Shown: positions 1-5,859 of the stretch, piece after piece | Layout: each line of letters begins with the position of its first letter | Position numbering within the stretch: the stretch's first letter is position 1 | Virus record (IMG/VR): IMGVR_UViG_3300028384_001069 | Location: 1-28,082 of that record | Source of the DNA: a virus | Direction: 5' to 3' (one strand) | DNA length: 28,082 bases | The notes under the pieces: model-generated | Database searches by the model: none | What the model saw: the letters and a program-made list of their open reading frames with translations, nothing else | Told to the model about the DNA's origin: nothing | Translations under genes and position numbers: made by a program

Positions 1-246
1 ATCATGCCTCACAAAAAGATTACTTAGAGGGGCTTAAGTGACCCTTTTTGCCATTTTTCAGAGAGAGGGAGCTAGGCTTATTGCGACTCTAGCTTGTCGC
101 CCAATACCGGGGGGGGCGATGAGAGCGAAGATCACCTATCCAGTGCCCTCTTTCGCTTCGCTCCGGCTTCCGTTCAACGCCTTTAGCGCCGCCCTCGGTG
201 TCCTTCTGTTGCGTTTCTTTCTCCGTTTTGCAACAGAGCTCTTTCC
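1..246. other. Left-end stretch without a confident gene
   Basis: No gene here is supported. Leftward frame 89-331 is open (80 residues, Lys/Glu/Arg-rich) but overlaps the preceding gene out of phase, starts inside it and has no visible ribosome site. A G8 run lies near 110-117. Weak GGG/CCC pairing with an adjacent T run near 31-51 is too short to call a terminator. This may be the tail of the leftward early transcript or a decayed gene. Confidence 0.4.
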
Positions 247-296
247 GAACAGCCGTAACAAGCAACGCTTTCAGCGCGCTTGTTCCTTGGTGTTCT
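247..296 (-). repeat. Long-class nested hairpin repeat (copy T1)
   Basis: Two nested stems are visible. Outer arms GAACA (247-251) and TGTTC (291-295) enclose inner arms AACAAGC (257-263) and GCTTGTT (278-284), capped by CGCT/AGCG around a 3-nt loop. From AAC to GTT on the minus strand it is 47 nt. The stop codon of the gene at 271-603 lies in the loop, so the repeat supplies its C-terminal residues (ENTKEQAR). It closely resembles the copies at 7096-7146 and 8512-8561. Function is unknown; it could be a recombination site, a transcript-end structure or an inserted palindromic element. Confidence 0.75.
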
Positions 297-603
297 CGGA
301 AGAATTGCGAAGCCACGAAGGCAGGGTGCATCCGATCTCCTCAGTGGGGGTGTCCTCGGCCCACCGCTCGCGCCATTTCATCGCCTCGGCTCGGGCTTGG
401 TCGCGTTCACGCTCAAGCTTCTTGGCGTGTTGGCGCAGAAACATGGCGTGTTCTTTCGTGTAGTCGGGAACCCAAAAGCACAGTTCATCGGTTTCTGGCG
501 TATCGGACAACCGAGAACAATCGGAAGCAGGGAGACCGCTTTCGGTCATGTCCTGCAACCCGTCGAGGCTGTCATAGGCGTGATATTCTGCTTTGTGGCT
601 CAT
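271..603 (-). CDS. Hypothetical early protein with coiled-coil centre
   Basis: A 110-residue protein I do not recognise. Residues about 48-80 are rich in Lys/Arg/Glu with heptad-like spacing (HAKKLERERDQARAEAMKWR), predicting a long charged helix or short coiled coil. The start ATG at 603 lies 6 bases past the stop of the upstream leftward gene, so it is probably the last gene of that operon. Codons near residues 17-27 span a strong hairpin (527-556), and the stop codon sits inside a long-class hairpin repeat. Both ends are therefore built on repeats, as for other early genes here. A DNA-binding or assembly-factor role would be a guess. Confidence 0.7.
   Translation of the reverse strand: MSHKAEYHAYDSLDGLQDMTESGLPASDCSRLSDTPETDELCFWVPDYTKEHAMFLRQHAKKLERERDQARAEAMKWRERWAEDTPTEEIGCTLPSWLRNSSENTKEQAR
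527..556 (-). repeat. Hairpin in the 5' coding part of the 271-603 gene
   Basis: Nested arms GCAGG (527-531)/CCTGC (552-556) and GACCG (534-538)/CGGTC (543-547) leave a 4-nt loop. Just downstream on the minus strand is CCGATTGTTCTCGG, carrying the TTGTTC motif that ends the short-class repeats, read in the same frame as Cys-Ser. It is placed as in the short-class leader repeats but does not fit their 40-nt AAC-GTT length, so I treat it as a relative or remnant. Confidence 0.5.
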
Positions 604-608
604 GGTGG

Positions 609-839
609 TTATCGCGGCTCCTGTTCCTTGGCGTTAGCGGATAAAAATTGCTCAATCCTTAGTTCCAGATCCTCCCATCCTTCGATAGCGGCCATACCCC
701 GTTCCTGTTCAGACAGGTGGGAGAAGTCGTATTGTTTTCGCCCCCTTCGATAGTCCATCACTTCCGCTAACAGGGCGGTGGACTCAACGCTGACCGCGTT
801 GGAGTCTCCCGTGTTTTCAATGTCGTTTGTCGCAGTCAT
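609..839 (-). CDS. Hypothetical small acidic early protein
   Basis: A 76-residue protein, not recognised. The ATG at 839 overlaps the stop of the DnaA-domain gene by ATGA, indicating translational coupling. The N-terminal ~25 residues (NTGDSNAVSVESTALL region) are encoded by a 47-nt nested hairpin (769-815). The remainder (MDYRRGRKQYDFSHLSEQER onward) looks like a compact helical domain with many Glu and Arg. The C-terminal ANAKEQEPR is encoded by sequence matching the left half of the long-class repeat. The body lies between two repeat-derived ends, as expected for a cassette. Confidence 0.7.
   Translation of the reverse strand: MTATNDIENTGDSNAVSVESTALLAEVMDYRRGRKQYDFSHLSEQERGMAAIEGWEDLELRIEQFLSANAKEQEPR
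612..635 (-). repeat. Half copy of the long-class hairpin repeat
   Basis: On the minus strand, AACGCCAAGGAACAGGAGC matches the left half of copy T1 at 16 of 19 positions. The matching right half with TTGTT is missing, and the next gene's start follows directly. It encodes the C-terminal NAKEQEPR, which resembles the ends of genes that carry full copies. It could be the scar of a deletion or recombination between repeats. Confidence 0.45.
769..815 (-). repeat. Long-class nested hairpin repeat (copy T6, 47 nt)
   Basis: From AAC to GTT on the minus strand it is 47 nt, as in copy T1. Inner arms CAACGC and GCGTTG with flanking GACT/AGTC give about 10 bp around a 5-nt loop; outer AACA(C)GGG faces CCCTGTT. 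Unlike most long-class copies it lies in the 5' coding part of its gene and is read through in frame. Confidence 0.6.
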
Positions 840-1297
840 CGTGAGTCATCTTTAGCGTTATAGAATTCATCACCGGATGCGGGAACGATCCCCATCGGCC
901 TGCGGATGGCATCGTGGAATGCTTTTCGGAGTCGTCGGTTCTCGGCCAGCAAGTCACCTTCGCTTCCTCCGTTGAGTTTCCCCGCCAGACCTTCGATAAA
1001 GGCGGCAAGCTTCGGTTCCGTCTCTACTGCATCACGAATGCGCTTGGTGGCATGAAAAACCGTTCCATGGTCGCGTTCAAAGGCGGAGCCAATGGTGTGC
1101 AGGCTCAGATGCAGCCGAGTGCGGCATAGATACATGGCGACGTGGCGGGCGAGTGCAACGCTCTTTTGGCGTTCTCGCCCTGTGATTGCTTTCGGGCTTA
1201 TGCTGTAAGCATCGCTAACGATGCGGATAACGTCGGCAATATTATTGGCGACGGGGATCATTTGAAGGGGTGTCATGATGTGGTTGCTAGTTTCCAT
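836..1297 (-). CDS. Stand-alone DnaA domain IV-like DNA-binding protein
   Basis: Residues about 15-85 match the C-terminal DnaA-box-binding domain of DnaA: a helix beginning IRIVSDAYSIS, the basic-loop signature ITGRERQKSVALARHVAMYL, then SLHTIGSAFERDHGTVFHA, equivalent to the conserved SxxxIGxxFxxRDHxTVxHA helix-turn-helix. No AAA+ ATPase domain is present, so this is a DNA-binding module only; the C-terminal ~60 residues are unassigned. It follows a replisome-organiser-like gene. ATG 1297 has a GAAGA site just upstream; ATG 1276 overlaps the previous stop by ATGA and is an equally good start. Inference: it marks the phage origin for host loaders or competes with host DnaA. Confidence 0.8.
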   Translation of the reverse strand: METSNHIMTPLQMIPVANNIADVIRIVSDAYSISPKAITGRERQKSVALARHVAMYLCRTRLHLSLHTIGSAFERDHGTVFHATKRIRDAVETEPKLAAFIEGLAGKLNGGSEGDLLAENRRLRKAFHDAIRRPMGIVPASGDEFYNAKDDSR

Positions 1298-2190
1298 TCT
1301 TCGCGGCATTTCTCCGTCATCCACGCTATGCGCGGGCCAAGATCCGCCCAAGAGGATTGTTTGTGCCATTCAACGAATGACTCGGGGAGGGGTTTAGATT
1401 TATTCTGTTTGGCTCCAGAATTGATTCTGACGCCCTTCTTCTCTGCCCAGCGCGTCGAGTGCCCTAAAACGTCCGCAAACGACTCCACGAGCTTTGTGCG
1501 CGTTCTAGGCACCCAAAATCCCGCGCCTTGTGGGTGTCGAGCTTGGCAGTAGTCGCTTACGAGCCTCCATTGATCGTCGGTGATGGCGGCGAACATCGGC
1601 ATATCGTCGGTGATCGCTCGCATCTCGGCTGCGGTAAGGTGAGTGGGCACGGAATAGGGCGGAGCAAGGGACATTATGCGCTTGGCTATGGCTCGCCCGT
1701 CTGCCTGTCGTTCGCTGACGTAGTCTGCCGATGAGCGAGAGAGCGGAACCTCTCTCTCTCTCTCTCTCTGTCCTTGTCCTTGTCCTTCTCTCTGCACAAA
1801 GCTGGCAGATTCACGGCAGATTTCCGGCAGCGGGTCGGCAGATTTTTCGGATTCCGTGTCGATCAACCATCCTATATTCCTGCTGGTCAGTAACTTACAA
1901 GCGGCATCCACTCGGCACGTTTCGACGCGAATCCGTGTTGCGATGTCCTGAATGGACAACTTTTCACCGTTCGCCCGGACAAGCTTTCCGCGAAGGTTTT
2001 TCGGCTGGGTTGCCGACCACTGGCAGATTGCCATGAAGATCCCAAAAGCCTCCATGCCACCCTCACTGGAGGCTAGCTCAAGGTAGCCATTTGAATCATT
2101 GCCGGATGGGCAATAGAAGAACTTGAGACGCTGCCGCTTTCGTGTATCGGCGTTCTCGTAAAGTTCGCCCCACTTGGCGATTGTCAACAT
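1273..2190 (-). CDS. Phage replisome-organiser-like replication protein
   Basis: A 305-residue protein. The N-terminal ~110 residues (WGELYENADTRKRQRLKFFY ... GIFMAICQWSA ... LRGKL) resemble the winged-helix start of phage replication initiators of the O/DnaD-like type: a Trp-Tyr core, a one-domain helical fold, then a RGKL turn. A low-complexity linker (REGQGQGQREREREVPLS) separates it from a C-terminal ~130-residue domain of unknown family, perhaps for helicase-loader contact. The start ATG at 2190 has an AAAGGAGG ribosome site. It overlaps the DnaA-domain gene downstream, fitting a two-gene initiation module. Family assignment is by pattern, not by search. Confidence 0.6.
   Translation of the reverse strand: MLTIAKWGELYENADTRKRQRLKFFYCPSGNDSNGYLELASSEGGMEAFGIFMAICQWSATQPKNLRGKLVRANGEKLSIQDIATRIRVETCRVDAACKLLTSRNIGWLIDTESEKSADPLPEICRESASFVQREGQGQGQREREREVPLSRSSADYVSERQADGRAIAKRIMSLAPPYSVPTHLTAAEMRAITDDMPMFAAITDDQWRLVSDYCQARHPQGAGFWVPRTRTKLVESFADVLGHSTRWAEKKGVRINSGAKQNKSKPLPESFVEWHKQSSWADLGPRIAWMTEKCREEWKLATTS
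1751..1794. repeat. TC dinucleotide run followed by TCCTTG hexamers inside the replication gene
   Basis: About 19 nt of perfect TC repeat (1751-1769) is followed by a G and about three imperfect TCCTTG/TCCTTC units. On the coding (minus) strand it encodes alternating Arg-Glu and Gly-Gln. Loss or gain of one TC unit would shift the frame of the replication gene, while a change of three units would only change linker length. Confidence 0.9.
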
Positions 2191-2226
2191 CTCGCCTCCT
2201 TTCTTTGTAAGTTTTTTGGCTTCATA

Positions 2227-2312
2227 TCAAAAAAATAAAAGAACCGAAGTCCCTCTCCGTCCAAAGGTGGAAGTGCCGGTATGACGCGGCAGACGGAAAG
2301 GGGCTTCGGTTC
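2227..2312 (-). terminator. Rho-independent terminator or attenuator before the replication gene
   Basis: Arms 2292-2312 and 2241-2261 pair over 21 positions with one mismatch and one G-U. The loop can form a further TGCCG/CGGCA stem. On the minus strand the 3' arm is followed by TTTTATTTTTTT. This fits an intrinsic terminator for the leftward early transcript between the gene at 2441-2854 and the replication gene at 1273-2190, so it would limit readthrough into initiation genes. Confidence 0.7.
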
Positions 2313-2331
2313 TGTTAATATTGGTTGTCAT
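2227..2331 (-). CDS. Possible 34-codon leader peptide across a terminator hairpin
   Basis: The ATG at 2331 is preceded by AGGTGA at 6 nt. The frame runs 34 codons (starting MTTNINRTEAPF, ending SVLLFF) through both arms of the hairpin at 2241-2312 and its U-rich tract, stopping about 37 bases before the start of the replication gene. There is no recognised domain. Its value would be regulatory: ribosomes translating it would open the hairpin. It may equally be a chance open frame. Confidence 0.35.
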   Translation of the reverse strand: MTTNINRTEAPFRLPRHTGTSTFGRRGTSVLLFF

Positions 2332-2347
2332 ACGCAATCACCTGCTT

Positions 2348-2360
2348 CCACACAGTGTGG
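2348..2360. promoter_or_regulatory. Short perfect palindrome, possible operator
   Basis: CCACAC-A-GTGTGG is a perfect 6-bp inverted repeat with a 1-base centre, in the noncoding stretch 2332-2418. No clear promoter boxes could be assigned around it. It could be a dimeric protein-binding site or the stem of a small RNA hairpin. Confidence 0.35.
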
Positions 2361-2418
2361 CCTTTCGGCGGCTTTGGTTTATACTACTGTTTAGAGTGCG
2401 TCAATTAGTATTTCAGAA

Positions 2419-2466
2419 AGAACAGCCTGATTCGGGAGACCTACGGCTCCCGATCTTTAGTGTTCT
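2419..2466 (-). repeat. Long-class nested hairpin repeat (copy T2)
   Basis: Outer arms AGAACA (2419-2424)/TGTTCT (2461-2466) and inner arms TCGGGAG (2432-2438)/CTCCCGA (2447-2453). The outer arms match the 8512-8561 copy exactly while the inner stem has a different but still paired sequence. The stop codon of the gene at 2441-2854 is in the loop, and the repeat encodes its C-terminal ENTKDREP. No T run follows, so it is not a typical intrinsic terminator. Confidence 0.75.
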
Positions 2467-2854
2467 CCGAAATAGCAGCGAGCAGCGTTTCCATGCTGTT
2501 TCGCTCGCCGGAGTGCTCGGCATACCACTCCATTATTTCGCGCTCCGATTTGCCCGCTAGGGTTTCTCGGTGGTCGCCGCGCACGATAAGGCACTCTCGA
2601 TCATCCCACTTGCCACGAGCATATTTCTTGGGGTCGCTGTCGTCTCTGACAATCACAATCGCGGTCTCCCATTCCCAATAGCCGAACCCCGTCAGGCGAT
2701 GCAGGACGGACACCCAAAATCGTTCAGAGAGTCGGCAGATATGGCGTTCGCCGCCCGATTCCTTATCCCACTTGTCGGACACCTCCTCAAACGGAGAACA
2801 AGTCGGTGGAGCACAACGGCCACCCGCCGCTTGGTTTTCGATAGTCTCATTCAT
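2441..2854 (-). CDS. Hypothetical early protein between two hairpin repeats
   Basis: 137 residues, not recognised. The start at ATG 2854 is chosen because AGAAAGGAAA lies 6-7 nt upstream and it overlaps the end of the RusA-like gene by 8 nt; a longer frame would run into that gene. Residues about 7-19 (NQAAGGRCAPPTC) come from a short-class leader repeat. The body (about 25-125) is Trp- and Arg-rich with FGYWEWETAIVIVRDD and KWDDRECLIVRGDHRETL segments, suggesting a beta-rich fold. The last residues come from a long-class repeat. It sits with the nuclease and resolvase genes, but its role is unknown. Confidence 0.75.
   Translation of the reverse strand: MNETIENQAAGGRCAPPTCSPFEEVSDKWDKESGGERHICRLSERFWVSVLHRLTGFGYWEWETAIVIVRDDSDPKKYARGKWDDRECLIVRGDHRETLAGKSEREIMEWYAEHSGERNSMETLLAAISENTKDREP
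2797..2836 (-). repeat. Short-class leader hairpin repeat (copy L0, 40 nt)
   Basis: Exactly 40 nt from AAC to GTT on the minus strand. The 5' arm AAC-c-AAG-CGG pairs with CCG-a-CTTGTT, leaving an extra unpaired base after AAC. It lies inside the first 20 codons of the gene at 2441-2854 and is read as NQAAGGRCAPPTC, ending TGT-TC (Cys-Ser) like copies L2 and L3. Confidence 0.75.
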
Positions 2855-3437
2855 TGTCGTTTCCTTTCTGGTTGTTCGGGTGGCCGTGGCTCTCCTCGGC
2901 GTTGTCGCAATTATCGGCGGAGCAATCCACTGCTTTTCGGAATTTCGGGACACATTCTAGGTAGTCCTGCCACCGCCATTTATTCCCCCTAGCGTCTCCT
3001 TTGAACATTGGATTCTCGCCACATGCCTCACATATCGCCATTGCCAAGACGGCATCGGAAAACGCGGACAATCCGCCGGAATACGGAGTGATTTCCAGAA
3101 GGATAGCAGGGCCTTGGCTGCGGTCTTTTTTGCACTGGTAAAACCTCGTTTCAGTGATCCATTTTGGCCCGTCGTCATGGAACCATCCGCACGCGACAAG
3201 CGCGTCTTCGATCTCCTTCCAGTTACCTCGCCCGATGCTCGATACGTCCCAGAGACGTTGACCCGGACCAAGCAGGCGCGTTACGGATACAGAGACCGGC
3301 ACGTCGAACGGCTCACGGGTGAGGCCCAACCTTTTGAGGTCGTGCTCGAACTGTTTCCTGAGCTTGGCGCTGGAAAACCATTTGTTACCTCGCCCGTCGT
3401 TTCCGTTGGTGAGTTCAAACGGCAGATTGATGATCAT
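2847..3437 (-). CDS. RusA-like Holliday junction resolvase
   Basis: 196 residues. The central segment 61-115 (RLWDVSSIGRGNWKEIEDAL, then FHDDGPKWI, then a KKDR...ILLEI strand) resembles the RusA pattern of an Asp, a helix with K and D, then a D-D pair. Candidate acidic residues are D64, D78, D88 and D89. The classic D-x-D-N is degenerate, so activity is not assured. The C-terminal part has CEACG and several more Cys. The ATG overlaps the exonuclease stop by ATGA, placing it in a recombination operon where RusA-type resolvases are common. Alternative: a non-catalytic relative. Confidence 0.55.
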   Translation of the reverse strand: MIINLPFELTNGNDGRGNKWFSSAKLRKQFEHDLKRLGLTREPFDVPVSVSVTRLLGPGQRLWDVSSIGRGNWKEIEDALVACGWFHDDGPKWITETRFYQCKKDRSQGPAILLEITPYSGGLSAFSDAVLAMAICEACGENPMFKGDARGNKWRWQDYLECVPKFRKAVDCSADNCDNAEESHGHPNNQKGNDNE

Positions 3438-4297
3438 GCGACCTCCTTTCGCTCAAGATCTTCCTCTTCGTTCATTGCTTGATAGGGCAGGGGACCAAGC
3501 TCGGAAGAGTTCTTTAAATAGCGACTATGGATGCCACGGCGTGCGCAGGTGGCGAAGTCTTCCAATGCTGCGGCAACGGAGCGGCGGCCAAGGTCAAGGT
3601 CGTCTTGAGGTAGTATGACCACACGCACTTCCAACGTGGCGCGGTCTTGGAAGATGAAGCCAAAGCGCTCGCAGTAACGATCCTCTGACGCCTTGTTCCA
3701 CATCGTCCGATAGAAAGCGGCCTGCCAGTGATATTTCCATTGGCCAATCGTCCGGCGGATCGACTCGTCATCGAGACCTTCGGTGGTCTTGTAGTCCCAC
3801 AAGACTTCGTCCCATGCCTCTTCCTTCGGCACGATGTCGAGCAGGCACTTGGCGGGAGTTCCGCCGATCTCGCTGACGATGCCAACTTGGTAGTCAGCAG
3901 CGGCGACGATAGGGCCGGCGACGGGATGCTCTCGGACTTTCTCAGCAGCGTTTCGGGCGTGCGTCAGGCTTTCCTCGGTGACGATCAGGTCGCCGCTCTC
4001 AAGGATGCTATCGCGCCATTCACGAGCTTCCTTCTTTTTGAAGTCAGGATAAGGGGAAAGGTGGCACTGAGCCTCTAGCAAGTTAGGTTCAGTCAGCGCG
4101 TAGTCGAAGAGTGAACCGGCGCGCATGGCCGATGTCGTTTTCTTCTCGGGACCAAATCTCCATGCGAAGGGGTTCGGAGCGAAGGACTTGAGCATTGAGC
4201 AGGAGATTGGGCCGTTGATAAGTTTAGACTTGTCCAACTCCCAAGCGTGATAATCACGCGAGCTGATGCCGTAGTGTATGCCAGGAGAGGTCACCAT
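3434..4297 (-). CDS. PD-(D/E)XK exonuclease, RecE/YqaJ-like recombination nuclease
   Basis: 287 residues. An N-terminal SxLK-type helix (ISCSMLKSFAPNPFAWRFGP, 31-50) and GSLFDYALTEP (61-71) are typical of phage exonucleases of the RecE C-terminal/DUF3799 kind. The catalytic core is visible as CLLDIVP (D154), then VLWDYKTTEG (D168, K170), then a Gln-containing helix WQAAFYRTMW (Q192). Such enzymes degrade one strand of duplex DNA for annealing-type recombination. The upstream neighbour is a small OB-like protein and the downstream one a RusA-like resolvase, forming a recombination set. No RecT/Erf annealase is seen; the SSB-like protein at 7296 might substitute (inference). Confidence 0.8.
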   Translation of the reverse strand: MVTSPGIHYGISSRDYHAWELDKSKLINGPISCSMLKSFAPNPFAWRFGPEKKTTSAMRAGSLFDYALTEPNLLEAQCHLSPYPDFKKKEAREWRDSILESGDLIVTEESLTHARNAAEKVREHPVAGPIVAAADYQVGIVSEIGGTPAKCLLDIVPKEEAWDEVLWDYKTTEGLDDESIRRTIGQWKYHWQAAFYRTMWNKASEDRYCERFGFIFQDRATLEVRVVILPQDDLDLGRRSVAAALEDFATCARRGIHSRYLKNSSELGPLPYQAMNEEEDLERKEVA

Positions 4298-4710
4298 GAC
4301 TCAGGCATCCTTCCTGTGTTAGGGTCAATCAGAAGCACGCGAACGCATGGACCTTGCTTCCCGCCGAGATCTGGGCGGCGGTCGTTTTCCAGTCCGAGAG
4401 CGATTTTCTTGCCGTGCCATCCTTCGCCAATCGTTCCATGCAGCGAGATCAGTCGTTTAATGTTCGTCTTGGCGAGCTTCAGGGGCTTGTCGCTTCCTTT
4501 GAAGTGGAGAAGGTAGCACTCCCGATCAGTGCTTCCGTTTTCGTATTTTAGGACTTGGTGAAAATCCACGAAGTCAATTTCGACGGTGATGTGGTCCGCG
4601 CCTTTCTTCTCCAGTGCGCCTTGAAGGACGATGGCATTGAGGAAGCGCGAATCCAGCGCTTTGGTCATATCCCCATCACAGGGTTCTCCTTTGGGTATTG
4701 GTTTGCTCAT
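4291..4710 (-). CDS. Phage early protein with likely OB-like fold
   Basis: 139 residues. The sequence shows a pattern familiar from small phage proteins beside recombination nucleases: a strand pair VTVEIDFVDFHQ, then YLLHFKGSDKPLKLAKTNIK, then GEGWHGKKIALGLE, then GPCVRVLLID near the end. This reads like a beta-barrel with a K-T-N motif and a W-x-G-K-x-I motif. I know of no firm function; nucleic-acid binding is a guess. It is the first gene of the leftward early operon and overlaps the nuclease start by 7 nt. No Shine-Dalgarno sequence precedes the ATG at 4710. Confidence 0.65.
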   Translation of the reverse strand: MSKPIPKGEPCDGDMTKALDSRFLNAIVLQGALEKKGADHITVEIDFVDFHQVLKYENGSTDRECYLLHFKGSDKPLKLAKTNIKRLISLHGTIGEGWHGKKIALGLENDRRPDLGGKQGPCVRVLLIDPNTGRMPESW

Positions 4711-4767
4711 GCTGTAGTTAATTCGTTTTTCATGTATTCGTTTCGTTACGAGCCAGTCAGATCAAGG

Positions 4768-4794
4768 CGTTGGCATAAGTAAACATCGCCAACG
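4768..4794. promoter_or_regulatory. Operator-like inverted repeat in the divergent control region
   Basis: CGTTGGC (4768-4774) and GCCAACG (4788-4794) form a perfect 7-bp inverted repeat around an AT-rich 13-bp spacer. It lies in the 149-bp gap between the leftward and rightward early operons, where one bound dimer could affect both promoters. An AT-rich run (4800-4835) follows towards the rightward genes. Exact -35/-10 boxes are not clear by eye. The small protein encoded at 4860 is a candidate ligand. Confidence 0.5.
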
Positions 4795-4859
4795 AGCAAC
4801 CGCAATAAAAAAGAAACTTTTTCTTTACTGCTGATCATTCCTGTGATTCACTACTTCCG

Positions 4860-5045
4860 ATGAGCGACAAGAAGCGCACTTTAATTGAAACTTCGCCCCA
4901 GATCAAAGACAGGGTGAAGAAGCTGCACGAAAAAACGGATGGCGTAACAATGCCGGTTGTCACCGACGCGGTTCTTGAGGAAGGGCTGAAACCTTTCGAG
5001 AAAGGAACCCTCAAAATTCAAACCATAGTTAAAAAAGCTAAATGA
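4860..5045 (+). CDS. Small ribbon-helix-helix-like protein, possible early regulator
   Basis: 61 residues. The sequence can be read as one beta strand (KRTLIETS), helix A (PQIKDRVKKLHEKTD) and helix B (MPVVTDAVLEEGLKPFE), the order of Arc/MetJ-type ribbon-helix-helix repressors. It is the first gene of the rightward operon, next to the divergent control region and its 7-bp inverted repeat, a usual place for an autoregulator. No Shine-Dalgarno sequence is obvious before the ATG. The last codons overlap the next gene (AAATGA). The assignment rests on predicted secondary structure only. Confidence 0.55.
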   Translation: MSDKKRTLIETSPQIKDRVKKLHEKTDGVTMPVVTDAVLEEGLKPFEKGTLKIQTIVKKAK

Positions 5046-5320
5046 AAACCACGCTATACATTACAAATCAAGGCTTGGAGCTTGAGTGCGACCAGCAGGA
5101 CTGTGACTGCTCGGTGAAGATCCCGATTGAGAAGTTGACACCTCGGGGAGCTATTCCTTGGGAGGACGCTGGCGAGCTGGCCGAGGCTTACGCTGACGAA
5201 CATCACGACTGGTATCAAGGAACCTGCGCCGACTGCTCCGAGCCGATTCGCCGGGATATTGCAGCCGTTGAGCGTGCCGAGATGGAGATCAAGCGCAACA
5301 AAGAGGAGGCTTTCTTATGA
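5042..5320 (+). CDS. Small zinc-ribbon-like early protein
   Basis: 92 residues. Cysteines occur as C-x4-C-x-C near residues 16-22 (CDQQDCDC) and C-x2-C near 60-63 (GTCADCSEPI), enough for one zinc site, with an acidic helical stretch between. The remainder is charged with a Glu/Arg/Lys-rich C-terminal helix. The start codon overlaps the stop of the 4860 gene and its own stop overlaps the next start, so it lies in a tightly coupled operon. No enzymatic motif is seen; a nucleic-acid or host-protein interaction role is possible. Confidence 0.65.
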   Translation: MKTTLYITNQGLELECDQQDCDCSVKIPIEKLTPRGAIPWEDAGELAEAYADEHHDWYQGTCADCSEPIRRDIAAVERAEMEIKRNKEEAFL

Positions 5321-5637
5321 GTGCGACTGGCGAACAACTACGCGACGATGCCTTGTTGGCTATCGAAACGTCTAACGAGGGGCAGATTCAGAAAGCTGTT
5401 GAGCTGATCAAATTTGCGGCTCCGCGCCTGCTGGAATTCACCACTGATGACATCTTTATCGAGCCTGACGACTGGAACTTCACTGACAACAGGGCGATCG
5501 GTCCTGCAATGGTTCGTGCTGCTCGCTTGGGGATCATCAAAGGAACCGACCGAGTGAGGAAGTCAACCCGCGCCAAGTGCCACGCACGGCCCAAGCGAGT
5601 CTGGATCTACACCCCGAAAACGCCATGCAACTCCTAA
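5317..5637 (+). CDS. Winged-helix phage protein
   Basis: 106 residues. The C-terminal half (NRAIGPAMVRAARLGIIKGT, then VRKSTRAKCHARPKRVWIY) matches a pattern seen in many phage early proteins, in which a helix with G-x-A-x2-x-A-x-R-x-G-x-I is followed by a basic wing ending H-x-R-P-x-x-V-W. This suggests a small DNA-binding winged helix. The N-terminal half is helical and acidic. It overlaps the upstream stop by ATGA, and a 24-codon membrane peptide begins inside its 3' end. The exact target is unknown. Confidence 0.7.
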   Translation: MSATGEQLRDDALLAIETSNEGQIQKAVELIKFAAPRLLEFTTDDIFIEPDDWNFTDNRAIGPAMVRAARLGIIKGTDRVRKSTRAKCHARPKRVWIYTPKTPCNS

Positions 5638-5699
5638 TCGCCTTCGCTCTCGTATTGATATCTCTCTTTATCCTCTTTTACTGCTCTGGAAAATCATGA
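5625..5699 (+). CDS. 24-residue single-pass membrane micropeptide
   Basis: The ATG at 5625 lies inside the end of the winged-helix gene in another frame. It encodes 24 residues, starting MQLLIAFALVLISLFILFYC and ending SGKS: almost entirely one hydrophobic helix with a short polar end. The stop codon overlaps the next gene's ATG (ATGA), the coupling seen throughout this operon, which is the main support for it being real. It could be a membrane-acting early peptide (superinfection exclusion, host membrane modulation) or a chance frame. Confidence 0.5.
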   Translation: MQLLIAFALVLISLFILFYCSGKS

Positions 5700-5836
5700 G
5701 ACCTCACAATGATCCATTTAATTTGAAGCGCGACCACTCAGGCCGCGTAAACCGCAGACGCACGCCGAATTTTATCGCCTGGTATCTGGTGTTCGTCGTC
5801 TTCGTGGTCCTTCTTCTTACGTTTACTTGTGTTTAA
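5696..5836 (+). CDS. 46-residue membrane micropeptide
   Basis: Starts in ATGA overlap with the preceding micropeptide. The N-terminal ~25 residues are strongly basic (NLKRDHSGRVNRRRTPN), followed by one hydrophobic segment (FIAWYLVFVVFVVLLLTF) and a short TCV end. The positive N-terminus favours a cytoplasmic N-side by the positive-inside rule. No homolog is recalled. With the 24-residue peptide it forms a coupled pair of membrane proteins in an early operon, a setting where phages carry superinfection-exclusion or anti-defence proteins (inference). Confidence 0.55.
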   Translation: MRPHNDPFNLKRDHSGRVNRRRTPNFIAWYLVFVVFVVLLLTFTCV

Positions 5837-5859
5837 CGCCTAGCTGACGCACCCGAGCC

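Noticed and set aside
89-331. Leftward 80-residue frame
   Set aside because: It starts inside the 271-603 gene, covers a hairpin repeat, has no ribosome site and low-complexity sequence; kept only as a note under the left-end stretch.
38-753. Rightward open frames across the left end (141, 148 and 157 codons)
   Set aside because: They lie opposite the leftward genes with ATGA coupling and domain logic; codon content is a mirror of the minus-strand genes.
2432-2453. Intrinsic terminator at the end of the 2441 gene
   Set aside because: No T run follows on either strand; the structure belongs to the long-class repeat family.
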